Positions 9,672 to 19,536 of a stretch of 51,155 nucleotides of DNA are shown here, one piece after another. The notes beneath the pieces are model-generated. The model saw only the letters and a list, made by a program, of their open reading frames with translations. It did not search any database and was not told the DNA's origin. Position 1 is the first letter of the stretch. Every line of letters starts with the position of its first letter. The translations under genes were made by a program, and so were the position numbers. The DNA is taken from contig CANTYJ010000056.1 in NCBI GenBank assembly GCA_947854175.1, positions 1 to 51,155 of the forward strand. The letters are read 5' to 3'. Source of the DNA: an uncultured Turicimonas sp. Its GTDB lineage: Bacteria; Pseudomonadota; Gammaproteobacteria; Burkholderiales; Burkholderiaceae_F.

Positions 9672-10424
9672 ATGCGATTAATCTCTTTTTTTGCACTTTC
9701 TACAGCTATTTTATCCTGTAATTCCTATGCAGAGGAGATAAATATAGCTGTTGCTGCAAATTTTACTGCGCCAATGAAAGAAATTGCCGTTATGTATGAA
9801 AAGGAAACCGGTAACAAGGTTCTGGCCTCTTTCGGGGGGACTGGTTCTTTTTATGCTCAGATAAAAAATAACGCTCCATATCAAATTTTGTTCGCTGCAG
9901 ATGCAAAGACTCCAAAAAAAATTGTTGACGAAGGCCTTGGGCTGAAAGGAACAAATAAGCCATATGCATTTGGGAAGCTTGTTCTTTGGAGTTCCACTCC
10001 AAATTTTGTAAAAGAAAGCCCTGACTTTATAGAAGCGGAGGAGGTTAAAAAGATTGCCGTTGCTAACCCGAAATTGGCTCCTTATGGCGAAGCGGCTTAT
10101 CAGACGATGCAATCATGGGGATTATTAGATAAGGTAAAAACAAAATTTGTAACCGGTGACAATATTGGCAAGACTTACCAGTTTGTTAAAACCGGAAATG
10201 CCAATGTTGGTTTTGTTGCTCTTTCTCAGGTTTACAAAAATGGCAAATTAACCGGAGGCTCAGGCTGGATATTGCCAACTAATCTTTACAAGCCAATTCG
10301 GCAGGACGTTGTTGTTTTAAATAATGCAAAAGATAATAAGATCGTCGCAGATTTTCTCAAATATGTTGAAAATAATCCTAAAGTTAAAGAGCTAATTCAA
10401 TCTTATGGTTATGCTCTGAATTAA
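9672..10424 (+). CDS. modA: Molybdate ABC transporter substrate-binding protein ModA
   Basis: Periplasmic binding protein that delivers molybdate to ModBC. A signal peptide of about 20 residues ends at SYA-EE, and the mature protein starts EEINIAVAANFTAPM, the typical ModA opening. Later motifs SFGGTGSFYAQI and AYQTMQSWG fit the family. The length is 250 residues. AGAGGAG lies upstream of the ATG. modB starts 21 nt after the stop, forming an operon. Confidence 0.95.
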   Translation: MRLISFFALSTAILSCNSYAEEINIAVAANFTAPMKEIAVMYEKETGNKVLASFGGTGSFYAQIKNNAPYQILFAADAKTPKKIVDEGLGLKGTNKPYAFGKLVLWSSTPNFVKESPDFIEAEEVKKIAVANPKLAPYGEAAYQTMQSWGLLDKVKTKFVTGDNIGKTYQFVKTGNANVGFVALSQVYKNGKLTGGSGWILPTNLYKPIRQDVVVLNNAKDNKIVADFLKYVENNPKVKELIQSYGYALN

Positions 10425-10445
10425 ACAAAGGAATGAGAAGTAGAA

Positions 10446-11123
10446 GTGTTCACCACAGAAGAGTTAATGCCGATCAAGCTTACTTTGGAATTAGCGACAA
10501 TTACGACTGTTGTACTTATCGTTATAGCAACCCCTTTAGCCTGGTGGTTAGCCAATGCTAAGTCTAAACTGAGCTCTATTATCACGTCTATAGTGACTCT
10601 TCCTCTCGTTTTACCGCCCAGTGTTTTAGGCTTTTATTTATTGGTCGCGATGGGGCCGAACGGACCTTTAGGAAAATTAACCGAAGCATTGGGATTAGGA
10701 TTGTTAACCTTTACTTTTCCGGGACTAGTCATTGGTAGCGTTGTTTATTCCATGCCTTTTGCAATTCAACCTTTACAAGGTGCGTTTGAAGCAATAGGGA
10801 GGAGGCCTCTGGAAGTTGCGGCAACATTAAGGGCCAAACCATTGGATACTTTTTTTAATGTAGTTATACCTTTAGCTCGTCCCGGCTTTGTTACAGCATC
10901 TCTTTTAACGTTTGCCCATACGATTGGAGAGTTCGGTGTTGTTTTAATGATTGGTGGCAATGTCCCTGGAAAAACGCAGGTTGTATCTACTGAAATATAC
11001 AGTTATGTCGAAGCCATGGAATACTCCAAAGCACATTGGTTGGCCGGCGGAATGGTTATTTTTAGTTTTTTTGTCTTGCTCGGACTGACGTTTTTAAATA
11101 AAAAGAACCAGAGGATGTTCTAA
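10446..11123 (+). CDS. modB: Molybdate ABC transporter permease ModB
   Basis: Inner-membrane permease with about five hydrophobic helices and the EAA-loop region GRRPLEVAATL contacting ModC. At 225 residues it has normal length. The start is GTG; the downstream ATG at 10470 would remove residues that align with the start of E. coli ModB, so I keep GTG. Second gene of modABC. Confidence 0.94.
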   Translation: MFTTEELMPIKLTLELATITTVVLIVIATPLAWWLANAKSKLSSIITSIVTLPLVLPPSVLGFYLLVAMGPNGPLGKLTEALGLGLLTFTFPGLVIGSVVYSMPFAIQPLQGAFEAIGRRPLEVAATLRAKPLDTFFNVVIPLARPGFVTASLLTFAHTIGEFGVVLMIGGNVPGKTQVVSTEIYSYVEAMEYSKAHWLAGGMVIFSFFVLLGLTFLNKKNQRMF

Positions 11124-11138
11124 AAATTACAAAGGAGA

Positions 11139-12242
11139 ATGAGTATTTTGTTTGATAAACATGTCTGTCAGGCTGATTTATCTTTAAAAAGAGAAGGTGG
11201 CTTTAAGCTTGATTGTAAGGTTACATTTCCCGGGGAGGGTTTAACTGCCATCTTCGGAGAGTCCGGTTCAGGAAAAACGACTTTTTTGAGATGTATTGCC
11301 GGTTTAGAGCAAGCTCACGGCTCGGTAACAGTCGGGCAAGAAATCTGGCAGGATGACTCAAAAAATATTTTTCTTCCTACTTGGCAGAGGCAATTAGGTT
11401 TTGTTTTTCAGGAATCTTCCTTATTTCCTCATCTTACAGCCTTGGGTAATCTGGAATTTGCCGTTAAAAGAAGTAGCAGTCTCTATTCTAAAAAAAGAAT
11501 GAATGAGGCAATTGATTTGTTGGGTCTGAATCAACTTTTAAAAAGAAAACCTCATGAGTTATCAGGAGGAGAACGGCAAAGAGTTGCGATTGCACGAGCA
11601 ATTTCGACAGATCCTCATATCCTTTTATTTGACGAGCCTCTGGCGTCATTAGATTATGCAAGAAAGGCAGAAATACTTCCTTGGTTGGAAAGACTAAAAA
11701 AGGATTTAAGAATACCAATGCTGTATGTTACTCATTCGGCTTTGGAAGTCGTTCGACTAGCTGAACACATTGTGATAATGAACAATGGTAAAAGCATAGT
11801 TTCAGGGAGCCTGGATAAAGTTCTTTCTAATATTGATTTTCCTATCAAGCTGGAAGGAAATATCGGTGTGGTTTTCAAAGGGCAAGTTATCGAGAAAGAA
11901 ACACAGTGGAGATTAAATAAAGTTGCCGTCGGTGATTTTTTTGTATTTCTAAAGGATAACGGAGAACCAATTGGGGAGTCGGTTCTGTTTCGCATCTTAG
12001 CCAAAGATGTGTCAATAACAGCTAAAAAGTCTGAAGTAACTTCTATTTTGAATGTTGTCAGCGGTCAGGTTACAGCAATAAGACCCGAAGAAAATGGCTT
12101 TGACACAGTTGTTCAAATTAATTGCTCAGGTCAAAAGTTGCTGGCTCTTATAACGAACTGTTCTGCACAAAGGCTTAGTCTCAAAGTCGGAGATCCCGTC
12201 TGGGCGCAATTCAAAACAATGTCTTTGGATAATACTATGTAA
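11139..12242 (+). CDS. modC: Molybdate ABC transporter ATPase ModC
   Basis: ATP-binding subunit with Walker A GESGSGKT (40-47), signature LSGGERQR and Walker B LLFDEP. The C-terminal third carries a MOP/TOBE molybdate-binding domain, as in ModC. The length is 367 residues. The start is uncertain: AAGGAG ends only about one base before the ATG at 11139, so the TTG three codons later (11148), with 10-nt spacing, may be used. The difference does not affect any domain. No clear terminator follows; the next gene converges. Confidence 0.93.
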   Translation: MSILFDKHVCQADLSLKREGGFKLDCKVTFPGEGLTAIFGESGSGKTTFLRCIAGLEQAHGSVTVGQEIWQDDSKNIFLPTWQRQLGFVFQESSLFPHLTALGNLEFAVKRSSSLYSKKRMNEAIDLLGLNQLLKRKPHELSGGERQRVAIARAISTDPHILLFDEPLASLDYARKAEILPWLERLKKDLRIPMLYVTHSALEVVRLAEHIVIMNNGKSIVSGSLDKVLSNIDFPIKLEGNIGVVFKGQVIEKETQWRLNKVAVGDFFVFLKDNGEPIGESVLFRILAKDVSITAKKSEVTSILNVVSGQVTAIRPEENGFDTVVQINCSGQKLLALITNCSAQRLSLKVGDPVWAQFKTMSLDNTM

Positions 12243-12321
12243 TGACAATTCCAGTCAGCAGTAAAGCAAATAATATCCGTTTATATCGATTTTGGGTCCC
12301 GACAATATTTAGCAATGCAGT

Positions 12322-13242
12322 TTAATTATCCAGGACCTTAACTGTAAAGTTGGTTGGTCTACCTTCAGAATAAGTAAAGGGAATTTGAACTTTTACGGAA
12401 AGTCCCCCTTTAATCTTTTTCATCGAAGGAATCGCTGTGTAGCCCGAAGGTGCGAAAATCTTTTGAAAGAACGTATTGTTGTTATTGATCAAAGAAATTT
12501 GAATCTGCGGAAGTTGCTGACTTCTCATATCCTGATTTTGTATTTGCAATGTGATCATCCACTGATCGTTTCCCATTGCTTCCATTTCGGAGCTTAAAAT
12601 TCTCAATGGTCGGACCGGAGGACAATAAAAGAACTTGCAGCTTTGTTCAGAAACGCTGCTGAAGGGTTCCTTCTGCATAAAAGAAGGCTGTAAAAATAAT
12701 GTTACTTGCCATGTACAAAGACAAACCACGATAAAGCAAATAAACAGCATTACGCTTCTTAGAATTCCGGAAGGGGAGGGAGGCTCTTCTGGATCCCCTA
12801 AATCATTTTCAGGCGGATATGTAATACCGTTTTCTACCGGAAAATCTTTGAATTCCGGATTGGATTTATCCAAAGGTGTTGAAAGTTCATCTAAGTCTTT
12901 GGAAAGTGATGCCATTAAAGCCTTAGGATCTTTTTTGACTGTTATAGTGGTGTCATGTTCTTTCCTATCCGGGCTTGTCTCGGAAGTGTGCGATACCTTT
13001 GAATTACCTGAAGAAGACTGGGATACGGAAACAGATGTAGAAGTTGTCGCATCCGATACTGCAGCATCTCTAGCTTCTTCCGAAGCAGCTTCATTCTTTT
13101 TTGGAATGTGAACGGGTGCAGATTGGAGTTCTGCCGGAACGATTTTAGGGATCTGAGCCTTTTTTTCTTCAAAAGGGCCGGAGAATCCCGGTTCATAGGG
13201 AAATTTAACACCGGTTGAATTTGTAGAAAGTTTTGGCTCCAT
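12322..13242 (-). CDS. DUF3426 membrane protein lacking the N-terminal zinc ribbon
   Basis: The C-terminal half contains one membrane helix (about residues 165-185) followed by the DUF3426 pattern: CPPVRPLRILSSEM, then LQIQNQDMRSQQLPQIQISL. In most beta- and gammaproteobacteria this domain is preceded by an MJ0042-type zinc ribbon with CxxC pairs; here the first 160 residues are Ser/Thr/Glu-rich, look disordered and contain no cysteine pair. Only 15 nt separate the start from the prmA stop, so there is no room for a missing 5' exon-like piece. It is last in the aroQ-accBC-prmA operon, its usual place in Burkholderiales. Function is unknown. Confidence 0.75.
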   Translation of the reverse strand: MEPKLSTNSTGVKFPYEPGFSGPFEEKKAQIPKIVPAELQSAPVHIPKKNEAASEEARDAAVSDATTSTSVSVSQSSSGNSKVSHTSETSPDRKEHDTTITVKKDPKALMASLSKDLDELSTPLDKSNPEFKDFPVENGITYPPENDLGDPEEPPSPSGILRSVMLFICFIVVCLCTWQVTLFLQPSFMQKEPFSSVSEQSCKFFYCPPVRPLRILSSEMEAMGNDQWMITLQIQNQDMRSQQLPQIQISLINNNNTFFQKIFAPSGYTAIPSMKKIKGGLSVKVQIPFTYSEGRPTNFTVKVLDN

Positions 13243-13257
13243 TGTCTACCCGCTCAA

Positions 13258-14157
13258 TTAACTTTTGTTTCCGGCCAGGCACACCCAACCTTCGGAAACT
13301 TTCCAAACTTGAAGATTTAGTTCAGGGCACATACCGTTGTACAAATCTATCAATTCTTCAGCTTGCCGTTCCAAAATTCCGGATAAAACCAAAGAGCCTC
13401 CTTGCTGAACTCTTGCAATGAGAGCAGGAGCAAGGATTCTAAGCGGATTACTCAGAATATTGGCCACAACAATGTCAAATTTCAAATCGGGAAGATCTTC
13501 CGGAAGGAAAAATTTGGCGTCGGCACCATTCTCATGAGCATTATATAACGCTGCTTCAATGGACTGCGGGTCAATATCTGTTCCCATTACCTGAGAGGCA
13601 CCAAGTTTTTTTGCAGCGACAGCCAAAATCCCAGAGCCGCATCCGTAATCCAAGACGCTTTTACCTTCCAGATTGTGGAAGCTAAGCCATTCCAGGCACA
13701 GATGTGTTGTTGGGTGAGTCCCTGTTCCGAACGCAACCCCGGGATCTAAACGGATATTAATAGCATTAGGATTGGGCGGTTCGTGCCAAGTCGGAACAAT
13801 CCATAATCTGTCCGAAATTTGTGTCGGCTGGAATTGTGCCTGGGTGATTCTGACCCAATCATTGTCAGGAACGATCATTTCGGCTTCTATATCCGGAGTT
13901 CGGAATCCGAGTTCTTCACAGGCTTTGTTCAGAACTTTCCCTAAAGGAAACTCTTCCGGAACAAGAATTTTCAATCTGGAACGGTTCCAAGCCAGGCTCT
14001 CAGGTTCGAGTCCGGGTTCACCATATAAAGGGGCTTCATCTTCGCTATCAGCATCTGCATCTTCAATGCTGACGGAATAGACTCCCTCATCCATTAGAAA
14101 GTCGGAAAGGGATTCAGCTTCCTTTTTATCTACCAAAATTGAATATTCTTTAAGCAT
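13258..14157 (-). CDS. prmA: Ribosomal protein L11 methyltransferase
   Basis: Trimethylates ribosomal protein L11 using S-adenosylmethionine. The conserved block GTGTHPTTHLCLEWL and the SAM motif VLDYGCGSGILAV lie at about residues 145-181, and VANILSNPL is the NPPY-equivalent catalytic loop. The length is 299 residues. ATG at 14157 is preceded by AAGGA; a GTG one codon earlier is possible. It follows accC by 8 nt, an arrangement found across Burkholderiales. Confidence 0.95.
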   Translation of the reverse strand: MLKEYSILVDKKEAESLSDFLMDEGVYSVSIEDADADSEDEAPLYGEPGLEPESLAWNRSRLKILVPEEFPLGKVLNKACEELGFRTPDIEAEMIVPDNDWVRITQAQFQPTQISDRLWIVPTWHEPPNPNAINIRLDPGVAFGTGTHPTTHLCLEWLSFHNLEGKSVLDYGCGSGILAVAAKKLGASQVMGTDIDPQSIEAALYNAHENGADAKFFLPEDLPDLKFDIVVANILSNPLRILAPALIARVQQGGSLVLSGILERQAEELIDLYNGMCPELNLQVWKVSEGWVCLAGNKS

Positions 14158-14165
14158 CACGATCC

Positions 14166-15524
14166 TTATGAATGTTTACTGCTCATGTGAGAAAGTTTTT
14201 CTTCCAGATAATGAATGCTTACACCACCTTTAAGGTAGGTTTGATCGATCATCATCTCTCTGTGAAGAGGAATGTTGGAAGAAATACCTTCAACAACGGT
14301 TTCTGAAAGGGCGCATCTCATACGCGCAATCGCCTGTTCGCGGGTATCACCGTAAGAAATAAGCTTTCCTATCATTGAATCATAGTGAGGCGGAACAAAA
14401 TAACCCGGATAGATATGCGTGTCTACTCGGATTCCGGGACCTCCTGGGGAGTGAAAGGTTGTGATTCTTCCGGGGCTCGGAGTAAAGCGGAAGGGGTCTT
14501 CTGCATTCAAACGGCATTCGATAGCATGTCCCTTGATTTGGATATCTCTTTGACGATAGCTTAATTTTTCTCCGGCCGCAATTTTGATTTGCTCCTGAAC
14601 AAGATCAACTCCGGTGATTAGTTCAGTGACCGGGTGCTCAACCTGAATGCGGGTGTTCATTTCGATGAAGTAGAACTCACCGTTTTCATAGAGGAACTCA
14701 AAAGTACCGGCGCCTCTATAACCTATCTTTTTGCATCCATCAACGCATTTTTCACCGATTTTTTCAATCTGACGACGAGGGATACCAATGGCGGGAGCTT
14801 CTTCTATGACTTTCTGGTTTCTTCTTTGGACTGAGCAGTCTCTTTCACCTAACCAAATTGCATTTCTGAAAGAGTCCGATAAAACCTGAATCTCAATATG
14901 GCGAGGATTTTCCAAAAATTTTTCCAGATAAACCGTTCCGTTTCCAAAAGCCGCTTTTGCTTCTGCACGAGTTGTATTGACTGCATTAATTAAAGCAGCT
15001 TCGGTATGGACGACTTTCATTCCTCGTCCGCCGCCGCCTCCGGATGCTTTAATAATAACCGGATAGCCTACTTCTCTGGCCAACTTGATAATTTCTTTCG
15101 GGTCTTCAGGCAATGCTCCGCCGGAACCGGGAACACAAGGTACACCTGCTTCAATCATAGCCCGCTTAGCAGATACTTTATCGCCCATTAAACGAATTGT
15201 TTCAGGTCTTGGACCGATAAAAACAAATCCGCTGGACTCTACCCGTTCTGCAAAATCAGCATTTTCCGAAAGGAAGCCGTATCCGGGATGGATAGCTTCT
15301 GCGTCAGTGACTTCCGCTGCACTAATGAGAGCCGGAATGTTTAAATAACTCTGGTGAACAGGTGCAGGGCCTATACAAACTGACTCATCGGCCAGACGGA
15401 CGTATTTCGCGTCCGTATCTGCCAAGGAATGAGCGACGACAGTCTTAATGCCCATTTCCTTACAGGCTCTTTGAATTCTAAGAGCGATTTCGCCTCTATT
15501 GGCAATCAGAATTTTTCCGAACAT
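14166..15524 (-). CDS. accC: Acetyl-CoA carboxylase, biotin carboxylase subunit
   Basis: Carboxylates the biotin of AccB using ATP and bicarbonate, the first half of malonyl-CoA synthesis. The protein starts [17 protein letters not shown]. It has the Gly-rich ATP-grasp loop [14 protein letters not shown], the active-site region [14 protein letters not shown] and a length of 452 residues, all typical. The start lies 6 nt after the accB stop, so translation is probably coupled. Confidence 0.97.
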   Translation of the reverse strand: MFGKILIANRGEIALRIQRACKEMGIKTVVAHSLADTDAKYVRLADESVCIGPAPVHQSYLNIPALISAAEVTDAEAIHPGYGFLSENADFAERVESSGFVFIGPRPETIRLMGDKVSAKRAMIEAGVPCVPGSGGALPEDPKEIIKLAREVGYPVIIKASGGGGGRGMKVVHTEAALINAVNTTRAEAKAAFGNGTVYLEKFLENPRHIEIQVLSDSFRNAIWLGERDCSVQRRNQKVIEEAPAIGIPRRQIEKIGEKCVDGCKKIGYRGAGTFEFLYENGEFYFIEMNTRIQVEHPVTELITGVDLVQEQIKIAAGEKLSYRQRDIQIKGHAIECRLNAEDPFRFTPSPGRITTFHSPGGPGIRVDTHIYPGYFVPPHYDSMIGKLISYGDTREQAIARMRCALSETVVEGISSNIPLHREMMIDQTYLKGGVSIHYLEEKLSHMSSKHS

Positions 15525-15530
15525 ACAGTC

Positions 15531-16001
15531 TTATTCAATAATAAAGAGGGCCTGACCAAATTCAACAGGTTGTGCGTTTTCAACAAGGATTTTTTTAACC
15601 GTTCCGCTGGTTTCTGCTTCAATTTCATTAAGCAATTTCATTGCTTCGATAATACAAAGCGTGTCACCTTTCTTGACCTGGCTGCCTTCTTGGACAAAAG
15701 GTTCGGCACCGGGGCTAGGTGCTCTGTAGAAAGTTCCAACCATCGGACTGGTAACTTGCGTTCCGGAAGGAGTATTGTCAACCGGAGCTGAAGAGGCAAC
15801 TGCAGGTTCCGCATTAACGGCTTGCGGCTGACTTGCAACTTGTTGTGGCACTGAAACTACGGTAGATGCAACAGGAGCTGCAGCAACGACGCTAGGTTTG
15901 TTGACGATTCTAACCCGTTCACCTTCTTCTGTAATTTCCAATTCAGAAACGCCTGAGGCCTGGACTAAGTCAATTAAGGTTTTAAGTTTACGAAGATCCA
16001 T
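15531..16001 (-). CDS. accB: Acetyl-CoA carboxylase biotin carboxyl carrier protein
   Basis: Carries biotin between the carboxylase and transcarboxylase. Residues 1-35 form the N-terminal segment, 36-82 an Ala/Val/Pro-rich linker, and 83-156 the biotinyl domain with Lys122 in EAMKLL as the biotinylation site. The length is 156 residues. AAAGGA precedes the ATG. Sits between aroQ and accC in one operon. Confidence 0.97.
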   Translation of the reverse strand: MDLRKLKTLIDLVQASGVSELEITEEGERVRIVNKPSVVAAAPVASTVVSVPQQVASQPQAVNAEPAVASSAPVDNTPSGTQVTSPMVGTFYRAPSPGAEPFVQEGSQVKKGDTLCIIEAMKLLNEIEAETSGTVKKILVENAQPVEFGQALFIIE

Positions 16002-16013
16002 GATGAATCCTTT

Positions 16014-16448
16014 CTAGTTGGAATTAAGTAATGTTTCTGCAGCTAAAAAATAGCCTTTGGCTCCGAGGCCGATAATGCAGCCTGCGGCAATATCTGACAA
16101 ATAAGAATGATGTCTAAACGGTTCGCGGCTGAAGATGTTAGTCAAATGCACTTCAATAAAAGGAATTTGCACTGAAAGAAAGGCGTCTCTAATAGCCACG
16201 CTTGTGTGTGTATAAGCACCGGGATTAATAATCACGGCTTCAATTCCAATATTTTTAGCTTCTTGAATCTTGTCTACAAGATCACCTTCATGGTTACTCT
16301 GAAAGCAGACTAGTTCGACTCCATAGTCAGCACATTTCACACGTAACTTCTCTTCAATTTGATTCAAAGTCACATTTCCGTACTTTTCCGGTTCCCGGGT
16401 TCCCAACAGATTGAGATTGGGGCCGTTTAGCAACAAAATCTTTTTCAT
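16014..16448 (-). CDS. aroQ: Type II 3-dehydroquinate dehydratase
   Basis: Dehydrates 3-dehydroquinate in the shikimate pathway. The protein begins [19 protein letters not shown], the type II signature, and contains [16 protein letters not shown] with the catalytic His region. Two ATGs two codons apart (16454, 16448) are possible; the inner one gives the usual MKK start. No strong ribosome binding site is visible. First gene of the accBC operon. aroE of the same pathway is at 24.5 kb. Confidence 0.95.
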   Translation of the reverse strand: MKKILLLNGPNLNLLGTREPEKYGNVTLNQIEEKLRVKCADYGVELVCFQSNHEGDLVDKIQEAKNIGIEAVIINPGAYTHTSVAIRDAFLSVQIPFIEVHLTNIFSREPFRHHSYLSDIAAGCIIGLGAKGYFLAAETLLNSN

Positions 16449-16668
16449 TAGCATATAGAGGGTAATTAATTAGTAATCTCCCTCGAAAAGTTTCGATTTC
16501 GTAAGTATATAACTTAACTGGATTCAAAAAACACCTAAATTTGGATGATTTGTATCTTATTTAACGGAAAATGACAGGTATCTTGAAGGTAAGGAGCAGA
16601 ATTCCACAATTAGGAAAACTGTGCAAACCGTCAAATCATGTGATTCAAAAAAGTTAGTTTTTATCAGG

Positions 16669-17466
16669 TTATTGAGTAAGTGCTAGTAATTTTTCCAAAT
16701 CCTTTATTGATGCAAAGTTACATGCTTCTTCTTCGATTTGCCATCGATCCGGCTGTCTTTTTTTTATTTTCTTTACAAAATTTTCATCATGAATCCTCAA
16801 GACGATAAGAGGGGTTATCTTTTCCTTTTCAAAAATACCATTCTTTATTGAAGGTGCATCAACTATGAGTTCACTAATAGGATCTTTTCTGGATGATCTT
16901 TCAACCGGATAGGATTCAAAGTCAATTTCCCTGTCCAACAAAAAGAGTTCAATTTCCTTCGGATCTTCCGAAATTAGATCGATATAAATGTTGGAATACT
17001 TATCGGCACAACCGTTAAGAACTCCTTTGGACAATAGGGGAGAGAAGGAAGATAACTCTTTCATCACAATAAGAGCTATAGAACGAAGTTCATAAAGTCT
17101 TTTAGAATGATTCTCTTTATCGAAAATTGAGTAATGCTCTCTCAATGCTGTTTCTATTTCTTCATCATTGGGCAAAGATGATGCAAATAAATTAGGATGA
17201 TTCTCAAGAAGAGTTTTTCGTGCATCGTTCCAATTGACACCGGTTGTTGCGATGATTTGTGCAGCTTCAGTAGCAAGCGGGCTATATAAAACAGTCATTC
17301 CAATAGAATTAATAAGATATCCAGATAATTGTATTTTAGAAAGTTCAAAAGAATGAAAAGTATTTATTCGATGAACGAACGAGTCAATTTTGCTTGCAAT
17401 ATTCAATTTAGGTTCGGGCAATGGCTCAAAAAGACATTGTGAATAGGATTTTTCTTGAGTTGCCAT
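16669..17466 (-). CDS. Conserved protein, possibly a degenerate nucleotidyltransferase-fold protein
   Basis: I do not recognise a definite function. The 265-residue protein has no signal peptide or membrane helix. Residues about 140-175 (LSKGVLNGCADKYSNIYIDL) resemble the G-S...D-x-D core of nucleotidyltransferases, but the first Asp is Tyr and the Gly-Ser is not intact, so catalysis by that chemistry is doubtful. The order of segments, from a helical N-terminus to a short C-terminal KDLEKLLAL, recalls a beta/gammaproteobacterial conserved family that I know only as hypothetical. It is divergent from mpl with 46 bp between starts, so the two may share a control region. Confidence 0.5.
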   Translation of the reverse strand: MATQEKSYSQCLFEPLPEPKLNIASKIDSFVHRINTFHSFELSKIQLSGYLINSIGMTVLYSPLATEAAQIIATTGVNWNDARKTLLENHPNLFASSLPNDEEIETALREHYSIFDKENHSKRLYELRSIALIVMKELSSFSPLLSKGVLNGCADKYSNIYIDLISEDPKEIELFLLDREIDFESYPVERSSRKDPISELIVDAPSIKNGIFEKEKITPLIVLRIHDENFVKKIKKRQPDRWQIEEEACNFASIKDLEKLLALTQ

Positions 17467-17512
17467 AACCAGCGATCCATAATTAAAAATTCGACAAAGA
17501 ACGGAGTCAACT

Positions 17513-18871
17513 GTGCATATTCATATTGTTGGTATTTGCGGTACGTTTATGGGAGGGATTGCCCAACTGGCAAAATCGTTGGGTATAAGAGTCAGTGGCT
17601 GTGACGCTGCGGTTTATCCTCCGATGTCTGATCAATTAAAGGAGGCAGGAATTGAGTTGATTGAAGGCTACAGTGCCGACCAACTCTCTTTAAAACCTGA
17701 TCTATTTATTATCGGAAATGCAATATCCAGAGGAAATCCTCTTTTAGAGGCCATTCTTAATTCCGGTGCTCCTTATACATCCGGCCCACAATGGTTGGCT
17801 GAAAATATTTTATGGAAAAAGAAAGTTCTTGCCGTGGCCGGTACACATGGAAAGACAACGACCAGTTCAATACTTACTTGGCTACTTGAGGAAGCTGGTT
17901 TGAATCCAAGTTTTCTAATTGGAGGAGTTCCCAATAATTATCACCGTTCCGCCCGGTTGACTGACTCCCCGTATTTCGTAATAGAAGCTGACGAGTACGA
18001 CACCGCTTTTTTTGATAAAAGAAGCAAGTTTGTTCATTACAGACCTTGGGTTGTTATTCTTAATAATCTTGAGTACGACCATGCCGATATTTTTCCAAAT
18101 CTTCAAGCCATTCAGACGCAATTCCATCATTTAGTGCGAACTATCCCATCTCATGGACGCATTATTAGCAACGGTGATTGCAAAGCTCTCCAAGAAGTTT
18201 TGGCAAAAGGAGTTTGGACACTGGTAGAGACTTTTGGAACTCAGACAACCGATGACTGGCAGTTAAAAGAATATGAAGGCTATAGGGTATTTTCAGGAGG
18301 GAAAGAGCTAGGCTTAATAGAGTTGAAGTTACCTGGCTTCCATAATAATTTAAATGCAACAGCCGCGATTGCGGCAGCTTGTGCTGTCGGTTTACAGCCT
18401 CAGGAAGCTTTGAAGCATATGTCTACTTTCGGAGGTGTAAAGCGTCGTCTTGAAACCAAAGGCGTAGAAAATGGCGTAACTGTTATAGATGATTTTGCAC
18501 ATCATCCGACAGCGATCCTTGAAACATTGAAAGCACAAAAAAGCGTCCAACCACAAGGAAGAATTGTTGTGGTACTTGAACCACGTTCTAACACGATGAA
18601 GCTTGGCAGTATGAAAGGAGAACTTCCGAAGTCTTTTGAGCCGGCTGATGAAGTCGTTTGTTATCAGTCTCCTTCTGTTAAATGGGATATTGAAGACGCA
18701 CTGAAGCCAATCAGCAATAAAACGAAAGTGTTTAAAGACTTAGACGAACTAGTCCATTTTTGCGTTGGGTTCTGTAATCCGGGAGATACCTTACTGGTTA
18801 TGAGTAACGGAGGATTCGGAGGAGTTCACGAAAAGTTGCTGACTGCATTAAAAGATAAAAAAAATGACTAG
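17513..18871 (+). CDS. mpl: UDP-N-acetylmuramate:L-Ala-gamma-D-Glu-meso-DAP ligase
   Basis: Recycles murein tripeptide by ligating it to UDP-MurNAc in the cytoplasm. The protein starts MHIHIVGICGTFMGGIA and has the Mur-ligase P-loop AGTHGKTT at residues 109-116, then IEADEYDTAFFDKRSKF and DDFAHHPTAI. The length of 452 residues is normal. The start is GTG with GGAG 6 nt upstream. The mpl-esterase-RNase II order is a Burkholderiales arrangement. Confidence 0.96.
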   Translation: MHIHIVGICGTFMGGIAQLAKSLGIRVSGCDAAVYPPMSDQLKEAGIELIEGYSADQLSLKPDLFIIGNAISRGNPLLEAILNSGAPYTSGPQWLAENILWKKKVLAVAGTHGKTTTSSILTWLLEEAGLNPSFLIGGVPNNYHRSARLTDSPYFVIEADEYDTAFFDKRSKFVHYRPWVVILNNLEYDHADIFPNLQAIQTQFHHLVRTIPSHGRIISNGDCKALQEVLAKGVWTLVETFGTQTTDDWQLKEYEGYRVFSGGKELGLIELKLPGFHNNLNATAAIAAACAVGLQPQEALKHMSTFGGVKRRLETKGVENGVTVIDDFAHHPTAILETLKAQKSVQPQGRIVVVLEPRSNTMKLGSMKGELPKSFEPADEVVCYQSPSVKWDIEDALKPISNKTKVFKDLDELVHFCVGFCNPGDTLLVMSNGGFGGVHEKLLTALKDKKND

Positions 18872-19430
18872 AACAACTATCTATTTACATGGTTTCCTTT
18901 CGACCCCTTTTTCAAATAAGGGGAAGCGATTAAAGGAAGCTCACGAGGAGGCCGGATTGCCTTTTCTGGCTCCCGAACTGTATGTTGGACCTAAAGAGGC
19001 TGCAGAAATAATAAGAAAAACGATAGACGAAGTAAAAACGGAGGATTTTTGCTTTATCGGCTCTTCTCTCGGAGGTTTTTATGCGACCAAATTTGCAGAG
19101 GACTACGGTAAAAAAGCGGTTTTGCTCAATCCGGCAGTCAGACCCTGGAATTTTATTGAGGATAAAGTTGGTGAACATGAAATTGCACAAATTGGTAAAA
19201 AGATCTTAGTCACTCCGGAATTTGGAGAAGAATTAAAAGATCTTTACACTGATGGGGTTAAAAAAACTTTTAACTTTATGACGTTTCTCGGTGATGCGGA
19301 TGAGGTTTTAGATTGGAGAGAAGGACTCGAGTTTTATAAAAAAACCAATGTCAGAATTGTTCGGGGAGGTGACCATCGGTTTTCTGACTTTGAACCTTTA
19401 GTTAAAGAGATCATGAGTTTTTTGAGGTAA
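18864..19430 (+). CDS. YqiA-like alpha/beta-hydrolase esterase
   Basis: A small alpha/beta hydrolase of 188 residues: YLHGFLSTPFSNKG near the N-terminus, nucleophile elbow GSSLG with Ser68, acid in FLGDADEVLDW and His in GGDHRFSDF. This matches the YqiA/UPF0227 esterases, whose physiological substrate is unclear. The start overlaps the mpl stop region by 8 nt, so it is translationally coupled. Confidence 0.88.
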   Translation: MTRTTIYLHGFLSTPFSNKGKRLKEAHEEAGLPFLAPELYVGPKEAAEIIRKTIDEVKTEDFCFIGSSLGGFYATKFAEDYGKKAVLLNPAVRPWNFIEDKVGEHEIAQIGKKILVTPEFGEELKDLYTDGVKKTFNFMTFLGDADEVLDWREGLEFYKKTNVRIVRGGDHRFSDFEPLVKEIMSFLR

Positions 19431-19476
19431 CACTCTTCTCGAAACCAATTTTTGTGAATTAGATAAGTTTAAAGTA

Positions 19477-19509
19477 TTTCCTGAAAGAGAAAAGACTGGC
19501 AACAGGAAA
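19477..19509 (+). other. Inverted repeat in the RNase II leader
   Basis: TTTCCTG and CAGGAAA form a perfect 7-bp stem with a 19-nt loop, between the esterase stop and the RNase II ribosome binding site. It could be a weak terminator-less processing hairpin. No T run follows. Confidence 0.35.
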
Positions 19510-19536
19510 GAATAATTAATTTTTATAAATAATTAG

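Noticed and set aside
12635-13111. 158-codon plus-strand ORF opposite the DUF3426 gene
   Set aside because: Antisense shadow of a low-complexity coding region; no ribosome binding site and no recognisable domain.
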